Source of the DNA: Achromobacter denitrificans NBRC 15125
GTDB lineage: Bacteria > Pseudomonadota > Gammaproteobacteria > Burkholderiales > Burkholderiaceae_B
Length of the DNA: 64,000 nt
Direction: 5' to 3'
NCBI RefSeq assembly: GCF_001571365.1
Contig: NZ_BCTQ01000002.1
Coordinates: 248,001 to 312,000, forward strand
Shown here: one piece after another, positions 45,425 to 54,670 of the stretch
How positions within the stretch are numbered: position 1 is the stretch's first letter
How the letters are laid out: each line of letters starts with the position of its first letter
The notes under the pieces: generated by a model
Seen by the model: the letters and a program-made list of their open reading frames with translations, nothing else
What the model was told of the DNA's origin: nothing
Database searches by the model: none
Program-made: the position numbers and the translations under genes

Positions 45425-46054
45425 TCAGATACCGCTAGGCGGCGGCAGGGTTTCGCAAAAGGCGGCGCGGCGCGAGGCCTGGTCGAACCACCGCTCCAGC
45501 ACCGGCCGGCCTTCGCGCCACTTCCAGACGGTATGCCGGCGCTCCGCGTACCCCAATACCGCGGCCAGGGCGAGGAAGCCCGCATCGACCGTCGAGAAGG
45601 CGCCTTGCCCGGCCTGGGTCTCCAGCACGTCGGCAACGCGGTTGGCCCGGACAAGCTCCAAGGCGATGACGGAGGGGCTGCGTTCGGATGCCGGCCGCCG
45701 CAGCTCGCGGTTCCAGACCGCGACGCCGTCGAGCAGGCCCAGCACGCGCCCGTATGCCGCCAGGCCCGCATCGCTGGCGGGCAGCATGGCCGGCCGGCTG
45801 CCGTGGCCGTCCAGCCAGCCCAGGATCAGCGTAGTCTCGGTGATCGTGGCGCCGTCGGGCAGCGCAAGGGCGGGCACCCGGCCGACGGGGTTGTAGGGCA
45901 GCACCGCGGCGGACGGATCGCGCAGCGTGGTGACCGTCTCTTCCACGGCTTGCGACAAGCCGCCTTCGCGCAACGCCATGCGGCAGATGCGGGCATAGGG
46001 CGATCCCTCGGAATAGAAGAGCCGGGGCTTTCCGGCCGAGGCGGAATCCGTCAT
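45425..46054 (-). CDS. Glutathione S-transferase family protein
   Basis: 209 residues. The thioredoxin-like N-terminus (RLFYSEGSPYARICRMAL) has Ser and Tyr where the catalytic residue lies, with the cis-Pro in VGRVPALALPDG and the ESxxI-like ITETTLIL. A helical C-terminal domain follows. Start ATG 46054 is supported by AAGGA upstream; a TTG three codons earlier is the alternative. No partner gene is evident. Confidence 0.85.
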   Translation of the reverse strand: MTDSASAGKPRLFYSEGSPYARICRMALREGGLSQAVEETVTTLRDPSAAVLPYNPVGRVPALALPDGATITETTLILGWLDGHGSRPAMLPASDAGLAAYGRVLGLLDGVAVWNRELRRPASERSPSVIALELVRANRVADVLETQAGQGAFSTVDAGFLALAAVLGYAERRHTVWKWREGRPVLERWFDQASRRAAFCETLPPPSGI

Positions 46055-46247
46055 CGTGGGCAATCCTTGCTATGTGGGTACGGACGCCCATTGTCCATGA
46101 CCGGCGCCGGGCGTGCACGCGCGCCCCAACCGTGTAACGAAACGTCGCGACGGCTCGCCGCTGCCGGCCGTTTATGATGGCGGAGTGCGAGTACGCCCAA
46201 ATGCGTTACTCTCCCCTCCCTTATCATTCCCCGCAAGGAGTTCCCTC

Positions 46248-46529
46248 ATGGCACAAGCCTCCGCCCGTCACATCCTGGTCTCGACCGAAGACAAGGCCAA
46301 CGAACTCAAGACCGCCATCGAGAACGGCGCCGACTTCGCCCAGCTGGCCAAGGAAAACTCCAGCTGCCCGTCCAGCCGCGACGGCGGCAACCTGGGCACC
46401 TTCGGCCCGGGCCAGATGGTCAAGGAATTCGATACCGTGGTGTTCAGCGCCCCGGTCGGCGTGGTCCAGGGTCCGGTGAAGACCCAGTTCGGCTACCACC
46501 TGGTCGAAGTGACCAGCCGCAAGGACTGA
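46248..46529 (+). CDS. Parvulin-type peptidyl-prolyl isomerase (PpiC-like)
   Basis: 93 residues, a single stand-alone parvulin domain of the same size as PpiC. The motifs ARHILVS, DGGNLGTFGPGQMVKEFD and QFGYHLVEV are intact. There is no signal peptide, so it acts in the cytoplasm. The ATG follows AAGGAG; a strong terminator ends the unit, so it is monocistronic. Confidence 0.93.
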   Translation: MAQASARHILVSTEDKANELKTAIENGADFAQLAKENSSCPSSRDGGNLGTFGPGQMVKEFDTVVFSAPVGVVQGPVKTQFGYHLVEVTSRKD

Positions 46530-46547
46530 GTCCCTCGCATCCCTGCG

Positions 46548-46586
46548 AAAAGGCCGCCGCCGGATATTCTGGCGGCGGCCTTTTTC
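46548..46586. terminator. Rho-independent terminator after the parvulin gene
   Basis: A perfect stem GGCCGCCGCC / GGCGGCGGCC with a 9-base loop, flanked by AAAA and TTTTT, so it can serve both strands. Confidence 0.9.
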
Positions 46587-46659
46587 ATAGCCGCCAGCCT
46601 TCCGCTTACCCCTTTGGCGGGCGGTTTTCCCGCAAGCCCAGGCCGGCGCCGGAGGATGG

Positions 46660-47565
46660 CTAGTTCGTGCCCGACTGTGCGGCCGCACGGAGGCAATCCG
46701 CGAAAGCGTTCAGGCCGGAACTGTCGCGCCGGCCGCTGCGGGTAACGATGGCGTAATCCAGGGCCACTCGGGGAGTCAGCGCTCTGAGGGTCACTCGCCA
46801 GCGCGTGCCCGTCAGCGCGGCGAACGAGGGCACCACGGCCTGGCCCAGGCCGGCCTCGACCATGGCCAGCAGGGTTTCCAGATGGCTGTAGACACGACGC
46901 GGAGCGGACCGCGCGGCGTCGGGCATGCGCGGGACGTGCCGGTCTATCAGCTGCTGGATGGGGTTGCTCGGCGGCAGCACGATGAGGCTGGCGGGATCCA
47001 GCCGCTGCCACGACAACGGAGCCCGGCGCGTTTTGGGGGCCAGCGCCGCCGATTGCGCGAGGACCAGCTCCGCAGGGAAAAGCCCGCGCCTGCGCAGGCC
47101 GGCGGCCTTCTGGAAAAAGGCGCCGAATCCGGCGTCCAGGGTGCCGTCCTCCACGCCCTGCTGGATCAGGCCGCGGTCCATGTCGGCCACTTCGACGCGC
47201 CATTCCGGCTGCGCCTCGGCATAGGCCCGCAGCACCTGCGGCAGGATGCTGCTGGCGATGAGCGGCGTGACGCCGACCCGAAGCACGCGCGCCTGCGGCT
47301 TGTTGGCCGCGGCCAACTGGCGCATCGTTTCCCCCAATTCGTCGACCGTGCGCTGTGCGACGGGCAGCAGCGTGCGGCCCGCGTCGGTAAGCAGCACCGC
47401 ACGGGTACTGCGCTCGAATAGCCGGCATCCCACCGTCTGCTCGAATTCACGCACCATCGCGCTCAGCCCAGCCTGCGTCACGTGCAGCTGCGCCGCGGCT
47501 TTGGTGAAGCTCGCGTGTTCGGCGACAGCCAGGAATCCGCGCAGCTGGCGTAGAGAGAAATTCAT
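46660..47565 (-). CDS. LysR-family regulator of the Bug-monooxygenase cluster
   Basis: 301 residues. The helix-turn-helix reads LRGFLAVAEHASFTKAAAQL then VTQAGLSAMVREFEQTVG. It is divergent from the Bug gene with a perfect palindrome in between, so it most likely senses the substrate handled by the Bug protein and the FAD monooxygenase. Confidence 0.9.
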   Translation of the reverse strand: MNFSLRQLRGFLAVAEHASFTKAAAQLHVTQAGLSAMVREFEQTVGCRLFERSTRAVLLTDAGRTLLPVAQRTVDELGETMRQLAAANKPQARVLRVGVTPLIASSILPQVLRAYAEAQPEWRVEVADMDRGLIQQGVEDGTLDAGFGAFFQKAAGLRRRGLFPAELVLAQSAALAPKTRRAPLSWQRLDPASLIVLPPSNPIQQLIDRHVPRMPDAARSAPRRVYSHLETLLAMVEAGLGQAVVPSFAALTGTRWRVTLRALTPRVALDYAIVTRSGRRDSSGLNAFADCLRAAAQSGTN

Positions 47566-47582
47566 GTACGGACCCGCAAGGT

Positions 47583-47605
47583 ATTAACAACCAAAAATTG
47601 TTAAT
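47583..47605. promoter_or_regulatory. Candidate LysR operator
   Basis: Perfect 8-bp arms ATTAACAA and TTGTTAAT separated by seven bases, located 18 bases from the LysR start codon in the divergent region. Confidence 0.6.
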
Positions 47606-47720
47606 GAACAAAATAGCGTAGTTTTACTTGTTTATCCGTTTGGGTTGCAATAGATCAATGCGTTGCCTTCCGATTGAGATGGCTCAAAACAATAAGCGCA
47701 GTTCCTTTCAGGAGACGAAC

Positions 47721-48695
47721 TTGTTCCGACTTTCCCCGCGAATCGCCGCGGCGTTCGCCATTGCATGCGCGGCCGTTGCCCCCATGTCCGCCGCGCTGGC
47801 GGCCTTCCCCGAAAAGCCCATCCGGCTGGTGGTGCCCTTCCCGCCGGGCGGTCCGACCGATACGAGCGCGCGCCTGTTCAGCAAAACCATGGCCGAGCAG
47901 CTTGGCCAGCCCGTCATCGTGGAAAACCGCGCGGGCGCTGGCGGTTCCGTAGGCACGACTTCAGTCACGCGCGAGCAGCCCGATGGCTACACCTTGCTAT
48001 GGGGCGGCACCAGCAGCATGGTGGTTGCGCCGGCGCTCTACCCCAAGCTGGACTATGACCCGATTGCTTCCTTTACCCCGATCGGGATGGCGGTGCGAGG
48101 CCCCCTCATTCTGGTGAGTCGCCCCGCCCTGCCCAGCCCGGATCTGAAGGCACTGCTCGATCTCTCGCGACGCCAGTCGCTGACGGTGGCGTCGGCCGGC
48201 ACCGGTTCAGTCGGCCATCTGACCGCAGAACTGTTCGACCGCAGCGCGGGCGTGGAAATCCTGCACATCCCGTATCGCGGCGGCGCGCCGGCGCTGAGCG
48301 ATGTGCTGGGCGGCCAGGTGGATCTGCTGTTCGACACGGTGACGCTGCTGTATCCGCAGATCGCGGCGCAGAAGTTGCGCGCCTACGCGGTCACCGGCGC
48401 TCAGCGCTACCCGCAATTGCCCGATGTGCCCACGGTTGCCGAAGTGCTGGGCAAGCCCTTTGAAGCGTATTCCTGGTTCGGCCTGATGGCCCCCGCCAAT
48501 ACGCCGCAGCCGGTTATCGAGCGGCTGACCAAGGCGCTGGGCGCCGCGGCTCGCGATCCCGAGGTCAAGCGCCAGCTCGCCGACCTCGGCCTCGAACCCG
48601 TGGGCGATACGCCCGAGCAGTTCGCGCAGTCGATCCGCACCGACCTGGACAAGTGGTCCCAGGTCGTCAAACAAGCCGGCATCAAACCGGACTAA
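47721..48695 (+). CDS. Bug/TctC-type periplasmic receptor
   Basis: 324 residues from TTG 47721, which is directly behind AGGAGACGAAC and gives a compact Sec signal peptide (IAAAFAIACAAVAPMSAALA). Longer in-frame starts upstream lack a ribosome-binding site. Bug motifs: PIRLVVPFPPGGPTDTSAR, QPVIVENRAGAGGSVG, QPDGYTLLWGG and HIPYRGGAPALSD. It is cotranscribed with the FAD monooxygenase (20-base gap), which suggests an aromatic or N-heteroaromatic carboxylate as ligand; this is inference. Confidence 0.9.
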   Translation: MFRLSPRIAAAFAIACAAVAPMSAALAAFPEKPIRLVVPFPPGGPTDTSARLFSKTMAEQLGQPVIVENRAGAGGSVGTTSVTREQPDGYTLLWGGTSSMVVAPALYPKLDYDPIASFTPIGMAVRGPLILVSRPALPSPDLKALLDLSRRQSLTVASAGTGSVGHLTAELFDRSAGVEILHIPYRGGAPALSDVLGGQVDLLFDTVTLLYPQIAAQKLRAYAVTGAQRYPQLPDVPTVAEVLGKPFEAYSWFGLMAPANTPQPVIERLTKALGAAARDPEVKRQLADLGLEPVGDTPEQFAQSIRTDLDKWSQVVKQAGIKPD

Positions 48696-48715
48696 CCTTC
48701 TTCCGACGCAGCAAT

Positions 48716-49927
48716 ATGTCTCACACATCGACGTCCGCCCCCCTATTCCTAATCGCCGGCGCAGGCCTCGGCGGGTTGACCGCCGCGCTGGCCCTGCAGC
48801 GGCGCGGCCTGCGCGTGCGCGTGCTGGAGCAGGCGCAGGTGCTGCGCGAAGTCGGCGCCGGCATCCAGCTCAGCGCCAACGCGAACCGCGTGCTCTACCA
48901 GCTGGGCCTGGAGGACGCGTTGATGGAAGTCGCCCGCCCTACGGCCGGCAAGCGCATCCGGCTGTGGTCCAGCGGACGGACCTGGCCGCTGTTCGATCTG
49001 GGCGCGGAATCGGTGGCGCGCTACGGCTATCCGTACCTGACGATCTACCGCGCCGATCTGCATCAGATCCTCGCCCGCGCTGTGATGGGCAACGATCCCG
49101 AGGCCATCACGCTGGGCGCGCGCGTTGCGGAGTTCACCCAGCGCGAAGGCGGCGTCACGGTCACGCTGGAATCGGGCGAGCGCATCGATGGCACGGCGCT
49201 GATCGGAGCCGACGGCGTGCATTCCCGGGTACGCGCGGCACTGTTCGGCGCGGACGCCGCGACGTTCTCCGGCACGGTTGCCTGGCGCGGCGTCATCCCC
49301 GCCGAGAAGCTGCCGGCGCATCTGCGCGAGCCCTACGCCTGCAACTGGGTCGGGCCGGGCGCGCACGTGATCCACTACCCGCTGCGGCAGGGCAAGCTGG
49401 TGAACTTCGTGGGCATTCTGGAACGCGACGATTGGCAGGTGGAATCCTGGACCGAGCGAGGCAGCGTGGAGGAGTGCGCGCGGGACTTCCAGGGCTGGCA
49501 TGAGGATGTGCAGACGCTGATCCATGCGTTGGACGAACCCTACAAGTGGGCGCTGATGCTGCGCGAGCCGCTGCCGGTGTGGTCGCAGGGCCGGATAACG
49601 TTGTTGGGCGACGCCTGCCATCCGACGCTGCCCATGCTGGCCTCCGGCGCGGCGATGGCGATCGAGGACGGCTATGTGCTGGCTCGCGCGCTGGAAGCGC
49701 GGCCCGACGATATTCCGCAGGCCTTCAAACACTATGAAGCCGCGCGCGTGGAGCGGGCATCGCGCGTGGTGCGCGGCTCGGCCGAAAACGCGCGGCGCTT
49801 CCACAATCCGGCGCTGGAGCACGCGGAAGGCGCGGCCGAATACGTGGACCGCGAGTGGAACGAAACCCGCGTGCGTGAACGCTACGAGTGGCTCTTCAGC
49901 TACAACGCGGATGAAGCGCCGGTCTGA
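48716..49927 (+). CDS. FAD-dependent aromatic monooxygenase (salicylate/3-hydroxybenzoate hydroxylase-like)
   Basis: 403 residues of class A flavoprotein hydroxylase. The FAD-binding Rossmann motif is IAGAGLGGLTAALALQRRG, the second FAD/NADPH motif IGADGVHSRVR and the third ITLLGDACHPTLPMLASGA. The family includes salicylate, 3-hydroxybenzoate and 6-hydroxynicotinate hydroxylases; which one cannot be decided. It is coupled to a Bug receptor and a divergent LysR, giving a uptake-plus-ring-oxidation unit without ring-cleavage genes. A terminator follows. Confidence 0.88.
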   Translation: MSHTSTSAPLFLIAGAGLGGLTAALALQRRGLRVRVLEQAQVLREVGAGIQLSANANRVLYQLGLEDALMEVARPTAGKRIRLWSSGRTWPLFDLGAESVARYGYPYLTIYRADLHQILARAVMGNDPEAITLGARVAEFTQREGGVTVTLESGERIDGTALIGADGVHSRVRAALFGADAATFSGTVAWRGVIPAEKLPAHLREPYACNWVGPGAHVIHYPLRQGKLVNFVGILERDDWQVESWTERGSVEECARDFQGWHEDVQTLIHALDEPYKWALMLREPLPVWSQGRITLLGDACHPTLPMLASGAAMAIEDGYVLARALEARPDDIPQAFKHYEAARVERASRVVRGSAENARRFHNPALEHAEGAAEYVDREWNETRVRERYEWLFSYNADEAPV

Positions 49928-49945
49928 TTCCGCTTGGCTTTACAG

Positions 49946-49985
49946 AAAAAGCCGCCGCCGGGTTCTCCCTGGCCGCGGCTTTTTA
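49946..49985. terminator. Bidirectional terminator between convergent operons
   Basis: AAAAAGCCGC pairs with GCGGCTTTTT, the inner part also GC-rich. It lies between the monooxygenase gene and the sugar ABC ATPase gene on the other strand. Confidence 0.85.
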
Positions 49986-50014
49986 TCTTCCGGATCGAAC
50001 GGCGAGAAACCGCG

Positions 50015-50755
50015 TCACTCCCTGCCCGTCATCACCATGTGCGCCAGCGCGTCCGCGTCCAGCCCCGCCACGTCGCGCTCGATGACCTTGGCGCCGCTCT
50101 TGAGGATCGCCACGCGGTCGGCCAGCGCCACCACGTCGGCCATGTTGTGGCTGATGAGGATCACGGTGCGCCCTTCCTCGCGCAGCTTGCGCACCAGGTT
50201 GAGCACCAGGGCCGTTTCCTTCACGCCCAGCGCGGCGGTGGGTTCGTCCATGATGACGACGCGGGCGTCCCAGCGCAGCGCGCGGGCGATGGCGACGGCC
50301 TGGCGCTGCCCGCCGGACATGCGTTCGACCGGACGGTCCATGTCGTCGATGGGCACCGACAGGCGCTGCAGGTAGCCGCGCGCATCCTGCGCCATGCGGC
50401 GCTTGTCCAGCACGCTGAACAGGCCCACGCGGCGCACCAGCTCGGCGCCCATGAAGATGTTCTCCCAGATCGACAGGCGCGGGGCCAGCGCCAGGTCCTG
50501 GTAGATGGTGGCGATGCCCTGCACCAGCGCGTCGTGGGGCGAGGCGAACACCACCTTCTTGCCGTCCAGGCTGAGTTCGCCGCCGCTGGGCTCCTGCGCG
50601 CCGGAAATGATGCGGATCAGCGTGGACTTGCCGGCGCCGTTGTCGCCGCAGATGGCCATGACCTTGCCTTCGGGCACGTCCAGGTCCACGCCTTTCAGGG
50701 CTTCGACGGCGCCATAGGATTTCCGGATCTGGCGTAGCGACAACGCGGCGGACAT
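50015..50755 (-). CDS. Sugar ABC transporter ATPase, single-domain (FrcA-like)
   Basis: 246 residues: one nucleotide-binding domain only, unlike the double-domain RbsA/XylG type. Walker A is CGDNGAGKSTL, the signature MSGGQRQAVAIARAL, Walker B VVIMDEPTAALG and the switch His is in ILISHNMADV. It is the last gene of the kinase-permease-receptor-ATPase operon, 12 bases after the binding-protein gene. Confidence 0.92.
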   Translation of the reverse strand: MSAALSLRQIRKSYGAVEALKGVDLDVPEGKVMAICGDNGAGKSTLIRIISGAQEPSGGELSLDGKKVVFASPHDALVQGIATIYQDLALAPRLSIWENIFMGAELVRRVGLFSVLDKRRMAQDARGYLQRLSVPIDDMDRPVERMSGGQRQAVAIARALRWDARVVIMDEPTAALGVKETALVLNLVRKLREEGRTVILISHNMADVVALADRVAILKSGAKVIERDVAGLDADALAHMVMTGRE

Positions 50756-50767
50756 GGCTGCTGGCTC

Positions 50768-51730
50768 TTACTTGGCGGGTTGCAGGAATTTCTGGACGTT
50801 GGAAGCGTCGACCAGCACCGAGTCCATGAAGAGGTAGGGTCCGGAGGCGATGTTCTCCCTGGGCTCCTTCTTGACGACGATGCGGTCGATGGCGTCGACC
50901 GCCGTGGCGCCCAGCTGCTCGAAGGGAATCATCATGGTGGCCGTGATCAGGCTGGCGGGGTCGGCGATGCGGCGATAGGTCTCGGGGCCGCCGTCGACGG
51001 ACACCAGGGTGATGTCGCCCTTCTTCAGGCCTTGCGCCTGGAGCAGGGCGTCGATGACGTAGGCCTGGCCGTCGAAGGAGGCCCAGACGCCCTTGAACTG
51101 GCCCTGGTGGCGCAGGAACAGGGCCTGCATGCCATTGCGCACGTCGTCGCGCCAGCTTTGCGTGCGGGCCATGCTGAACTTGGCCAGGTCCTTGACGGCG
51201 GTGTTCTCGGTCAGCACGGCGTCCAGCATCTTGCCGCGGATGCGGGTGCCGGAGTTGCCGTCGAAGCGGGCGGACAGGATGTTGCCCTGGTAGCCCATCT
51301 TGCCCAACAGGTACAGGACGGACTGCGCGCCCGTGGCGTATTCGTTGACCTCGACGTCGAACAGCATGTGGGGGCTGGCCCCCGACATGACGCCGACCAC
51401 GGGGATGCCCTTCTCCTTGGCGGCCTGGAGCTGGGCGTCGGTCTCCACGGGCTTGCCCATGGCGATGACGATGGCGTCGACCTTCTTGTTGACCAGGGTG
51501 TCCAGCTGTTCGGCCAGCTTGGGCAGCGACCCTTCGGCGTTCAGCTGGGTGACGGTCCAGCCCTTCTCGCGGGCGGCGCCGGCGGCGGCGTTGGCGACGC
51601 GGGCGTGGGTTTCGGAGGACATCTGGAACGCGACGATGCCCACGTCGAAGGCATGGGCGGCGGCGCTGGCGGCCAGCGCCTGCGCGGCGAACGCGGCAAG
51701 CGCCAGGGAGCGCGTCAAGGATTTACGCAT
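50768..51730 (-). CDS. Sugar ABC transporter substrate-binding protein (RbsB-like)
   Basis: 320 residues with a Sec signal peptide (LALAAFAAQALAASAAAHA). The mature part is a type I periplasmic binding fold: VGIVAFQMSSETHARVANAA, LDTLVNKKVDAIVIAMGKP and ITLVSVDGGPETYRRI. It likely binds a pentose, hexose or polyol and feeds the RbsC-type permease. The ligand cannot be assigned. Confidence 0.9.
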   Translation of the reverse strand: MRKSLTRSLALAAFAAQALAASAAAHAFDVGIVAFQMSSETHARVANAAAGAAREKGWTVTQLNAEGSLPKLAEQLDTLVNKKVDAIVIAMGKPVETDAQLQAAKEKGIPVVGVMSGASPHMLFDVEVNEYATGAQSVLYLLGKMGYQGNILSARFDGNSGTRIRGKMLDAVLTENTAVKDLAKFSMARTQSWRDDVRNGMQALFLRHQGQFKGVWASFDGQAYVIDALLQAQGLKKGDITLVSVDGGPETYRRIADPASLITATMMIPFEQLGATAVDAIDRIVVKKEPRENIASGPYLFMDSVLVDASNVQKFLQPAK

Positions 51731-51748
51731 GGAGGTTTCCCCTTCCGA

Positions 51749-52690
51749 TCAGAATTTGAAAGCCGCTTTCTTCAGCACGGCCGATGACACCGCGACGGAC
51801 GCGATGATGATGAAGCCCAGCACGATATCCTGCACGTAGTAGGGCGCGCCCATGAGCACCAGGCCGTTGCCCAGCACCTTCAGGATCAGCGCCGCGACCA
51901 GCGTGCCGGGAATGTTGGCGTGGCCGGGATTGAACATGGTCATGCCCAGCAGGACGGCGGCGATCGCGTACAGGAAGTAGTCGCCCGCCATATTGGGCGC
52001 GGCGGACGACAGGCTGGACGTCAGCAGAACGGCCGCCAGGCCCGCGCAAAGGCCGGACAGGGCCAGCCCGATGCTCTTCATGGCGCGGATGTTGATGCCG
52101 GCCAGGCGCGCGGATTCGCCGGCCTCGCCGGTGGCGGTCATGCGGGCGCCGGTGCGGGTCCACTTGACCAGGAAAAACGCGAACAGCACCGCGCCCAGCA
52201 TCCACAGCACCAAGGCCGGGATGCCGAAGGGCTTGCCGCGGGCGAGATCGGTGAAGGCGGCCGGCCAGCGGCCCACGTAGGACACGCCGTCGGTCAGCAT
52301 GAAGGCGAAGCCGCGCGCCATGGCGGCCATGCCCAGGGTGGCGATCAGGGAAGGCACCCTCAGCCGCGTCACGGCGATGCCGTTGACCAGGCCGCAGAGC
52401 AGGCCCACGCCCAGGCCCGCGCCGATGGCCAGCAGCACCGGCTGTCCGGTATGGACCAGGGCGCCCGTGACCACGGCGGCCAGGCTGGCCACGTCGGCCA
52501 CCGACAGGTCCAGCTCGGCGGTGACCAGCGCCAGCGTGAAGCCCAGCGCGATGATGGCCAGGAAGCTGGTTTCCTTGGCGATGTTCAGGAGGTTGTTCGG
52601 CGCCGCGAAATTCGGCGCGGCCAAAGCGAAGAATCCGACCAGGACCAGTCCCGCGATTGCCGTGCCGTACTTTTCCAGGATGCCGCGCAT
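51749..52690 (-). CDS. Sugar ABC transporter permease (RbsC-like)
   Basis: 313 residues with about ten membrane segments. LDLSVADVASLAAVVTGALV and IATLGMAAMARGFAFMLTDG, followed by GARMTATGEAGESARLAGIN, are diagnostic of the RbsC/AraH family. It sits between the FGGY kinase (129 bases upstream) and the receptor gene (18 bases downstream). Confidence 0.92.
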   Translation of the reverse strand: MRGILEKYGTAIAGLVLVGFFALAAPNFAAPNNLLNIAKETSFLAIIALGFTLALVTAELDLSVADVASLAAVVTGALVHTGQPVLLAIGAGLGVGLLCGLVNGIAVTRLRVPSLIATLGMAAMARGFAFMLTDGVSYVGRWPAAFTDLARGKPFGIPALVLWMLGAVLFAFFLVKWTRTGARMTATGEAGESARLAGINIRAMKSIGLALSGLCAGLAAVLLTSSLSSAAPNMAGDYFLYAIAAVLLGMTMFNPGHANIPGTLVAALILKVLGNGLVLMGAPYYVQDIVLGFIIIASVAVSSAVLKKAAFKF

Positions 52691-52818
52691 CGACTCAACC
52701 CTTGCTGCGTTTGATTTATTTTGCGGAAAGCCGCGGCCGGCATGCGGATGCCGGCCGGTTTCCGGCGCTGATGGCGTCGTAGTTTATACCCGGGTGCGCC
52801 GGGCGGGGGCCGCCGGCG

Positions 52819-54318
52819 CTACAGGCTGATCCCGGCCAGCGCCCGCGACACGGGGGCCAGCGCGGCTTCGGCCGCGCGGAACTCCGCATACATGCGGCGA
52901 TAGGCGCGGGTGCGGTCGGGCTGGGGCTCGTAGCGCTGCGCCACGCGCACCAGCCGCTCCTGCGCGGCGGCGAAGCTGTCGTAGCGCCCCAGGGCCGTCC
53001 AGGCGGCCACCGCCGCGCCCAGCACGCCGGGTTGCTCGGCCTGCCCGACGACGAGGGCGCGTTCGCAGATGTCCGCCTTGACCTGGCACCATTGCGCGTT
53101 GGATGCGGCGCCGCCGCCGAAGCGTATTTCCGCGACCGGGCCGCCCAGCGCGGCCTCGGCGCGTTCCAGGACGATGCGATTCAGGAAGGCCACGCCCTCC
53201 AGCACGGCCCAGGCCAGGTCGCCCGGGCCATGGCGGCGGTTCAGGCCCAGGAAGGCGCCGCGCAGGTGCGGATCCCAGTAAGGCACGCGCTCGCCCTGCA
53301 GATAGGGCAGGAACAGGGCCGGCTGCGGATCGCGCGGCGCGTCCAGCAGCGCATCCATCGCCTCGCCGACGCCGGCCATGCCTTCATCGCCCAGACGTCC
53401 CAGCAGCGGCAACAGCCAGGCGACCGTGTCCGCGCCGTTCTGGCCCGGCCCGCCGATCTGGTGATGGCCGCCGCCCCAGTCCACGGTCATCAGGCCCTGC
53501 GCCTGCACCGGCTCGGCGCCCACCGCGCCGAAGACTTCGGTGGTGCCGGAGATGTTGTAGGCATAGCCCGGCCGTAGCGCGCCCAGGCCCGCGACGGCGG
53601 CCCAGGTGTCGTTGGCGCAGGCCACGACCGGGCGTCCCGCCAGGCGGGCCAGTGCCCCCGGCAGGCCGGCCTGCACCGCGCCGACGACCGCCAGCGGATC
53701 GAGCAGCGGCGGCACCCAGGCCGGATCGGCCCCGGCCGCCGTTAGCAGGTCCGGCCCGTCGGCATAGGCGGCCGCGGCGGCCGCCAGCCGGGCCATGGAC
53801 ACGGTGTCGCTCGCCGCGCGTCCCGTCAGGCGGAAATTCAGGTAATCCTTGGGTTCGAGCACGGTGCGCACGCGCGCCGCGGCGTCCGGTTCGGCGCGCA
53901 GCAGCCAGGCCACGCGGGCCCAGGGATGGAAGGCGTTGATCTGACCATGCTCGGGGTGGGACGCCGGCATGGCCGCCAGCCAGCCCGCCACGTCCGGGGC
54001 CGCGCGGGTATCGCGCCAAGTGATCGCCGGCCGGATGGCCGCGCCCTGGTCATCGATGAAGACCTGCGTGCGCGTGACGCCGCAGATCGCCACGGCCTCC
54101 ACCGAGCCGAAAGCGGCGCCGGCCTGCCCGGCCAGCGTGTCCGACAGCGAGCGCAGGCCGCGCCACCAGGCGTCGGGCTCGATCTCGTCCCAGCCGGGCT
54201 GTGCCGAGGCGCCCGCCGGGCTGTCGATAAAACAGGCATGGGCGATACCGCCGCGCCCGTCCACCAGCGCGGCGCGGAACCGCGTGCCGCCCAGGTCCAC
54301 CGCCAACACGTAGCTCAT
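52819..54318 (-). CDS. FGGY-family carbohydrate kinase (xylulokinase-like)
   Basis: 499 residues. The N-terminus VLAVDLGGTRFRAALVDGRG is the phosphate-1 motif. ITWRDTRA, FRLTGRAASDTVSMARL (catalytic Asp region), YNISGTTEVFGA and RFGGGAASNAQWCQVKADI (adenosine-binding Gly-rich motif) complete the FGGY pattern. It should phosphorylate the sugar imported by the ABC transporter encoded just downstream. Substrates in this family include xylulose, ribulose, gluconate and glycerol. The first gene of the operon; a palindromic operator-like site lies 115 bases upstream. Confidence 0.9.
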   Translation of the reverse strand: MSYVLAVDLGGTRFRAALVDGRGGIAHACFIDSPAGASAQPGWDEIEPDAWWRGLRSLSDTLAGQAGAAFGSVEAVAICGVTRTQVFIDDQGAAIRPAITWRDTRAAPDVAGWLAAMPASHPEHGQINAFHPWARVAWLLRAEPDAAARVRTVLEPKDYLNFRLTGRAASDTVSMARLAAAAAAYADGPDLLTAAGADPAWVPPLLDPLAVVGAVQAGLPGALARLAGRPVVACANDTWAAVAGLGALRPGYAYNISGTTEVFGAVGAEPVQAQGLMTVDWGGGHHQIGGPGQNGADTVAWLLPLLGRLGDEGMAGVGEAMDALLDAPRDPQPALFLPYLQGERVPYWDPHLRGAFLGLNRRHGPGDLAWAVLEGVAFLNRIVLERAEAALGGPVAEIRFGGGAASNAQWCQVKADICERALVVGQAEQPGVLGAAVAAWTALGRYDSFAAAQERLVRVAQRYEPQPDRTRAYRRMYAEFRAAEAALAPVSRALAGISL

Positions 54319-54670
54319 GACGGGATCCTGGCGCGGGGAATCTGGCCGCCAGCGGGCGGCATCGCACGCAGCGGGCGGGAAGTCGGGAAATCAGGCATGG
54401 GCAGGCGCGTTACGCGTAATTCGGTCAGGTCGTCGAAACCGCGTTTCGACCTAGGAAGATTGTATTGCAGCGCCGCCCCGCCGGCGTGGGAAAAACCCGT
54501 TCTGCGCCGCGCGGTCGCTGCACCGCAGCACCGGAAATCCTATCAATTGATTAGTTCTGTTCAGGTGACAGAGGCCGAAGGCCTGCGACAGAATGAGCCT
54601 CGCCCGGAGGAGACGACCGGGGCCACGAGAATTCCCAGAACCGCGTGCGCGGCGCGCACGCCAGAGGCTC
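54319..54670. promoter_or_regulatory. Divergent intergenic region with operator-like palindromes
   Basis: This 352-base region between the kinase operon and the BKACE gene holds no gene. Two palindromes stand out: GTCGAAAC-CGC-GTTTCGAC at 54433-54451, which resembles a LacI-family operator in its arms, and ATCAATTGAT at 54542-54551 in an AT-rich patch that may be part of the BKACE promoter. Neither regulator is encoded next to it. Confidence 0.5.

Noticed and set aside
43966-45771. Minus-strand open frame of 601 residues opposite the MlrC gene
   Set aside because: Composition artefact, overlapping a well-supported gene over its whole length.
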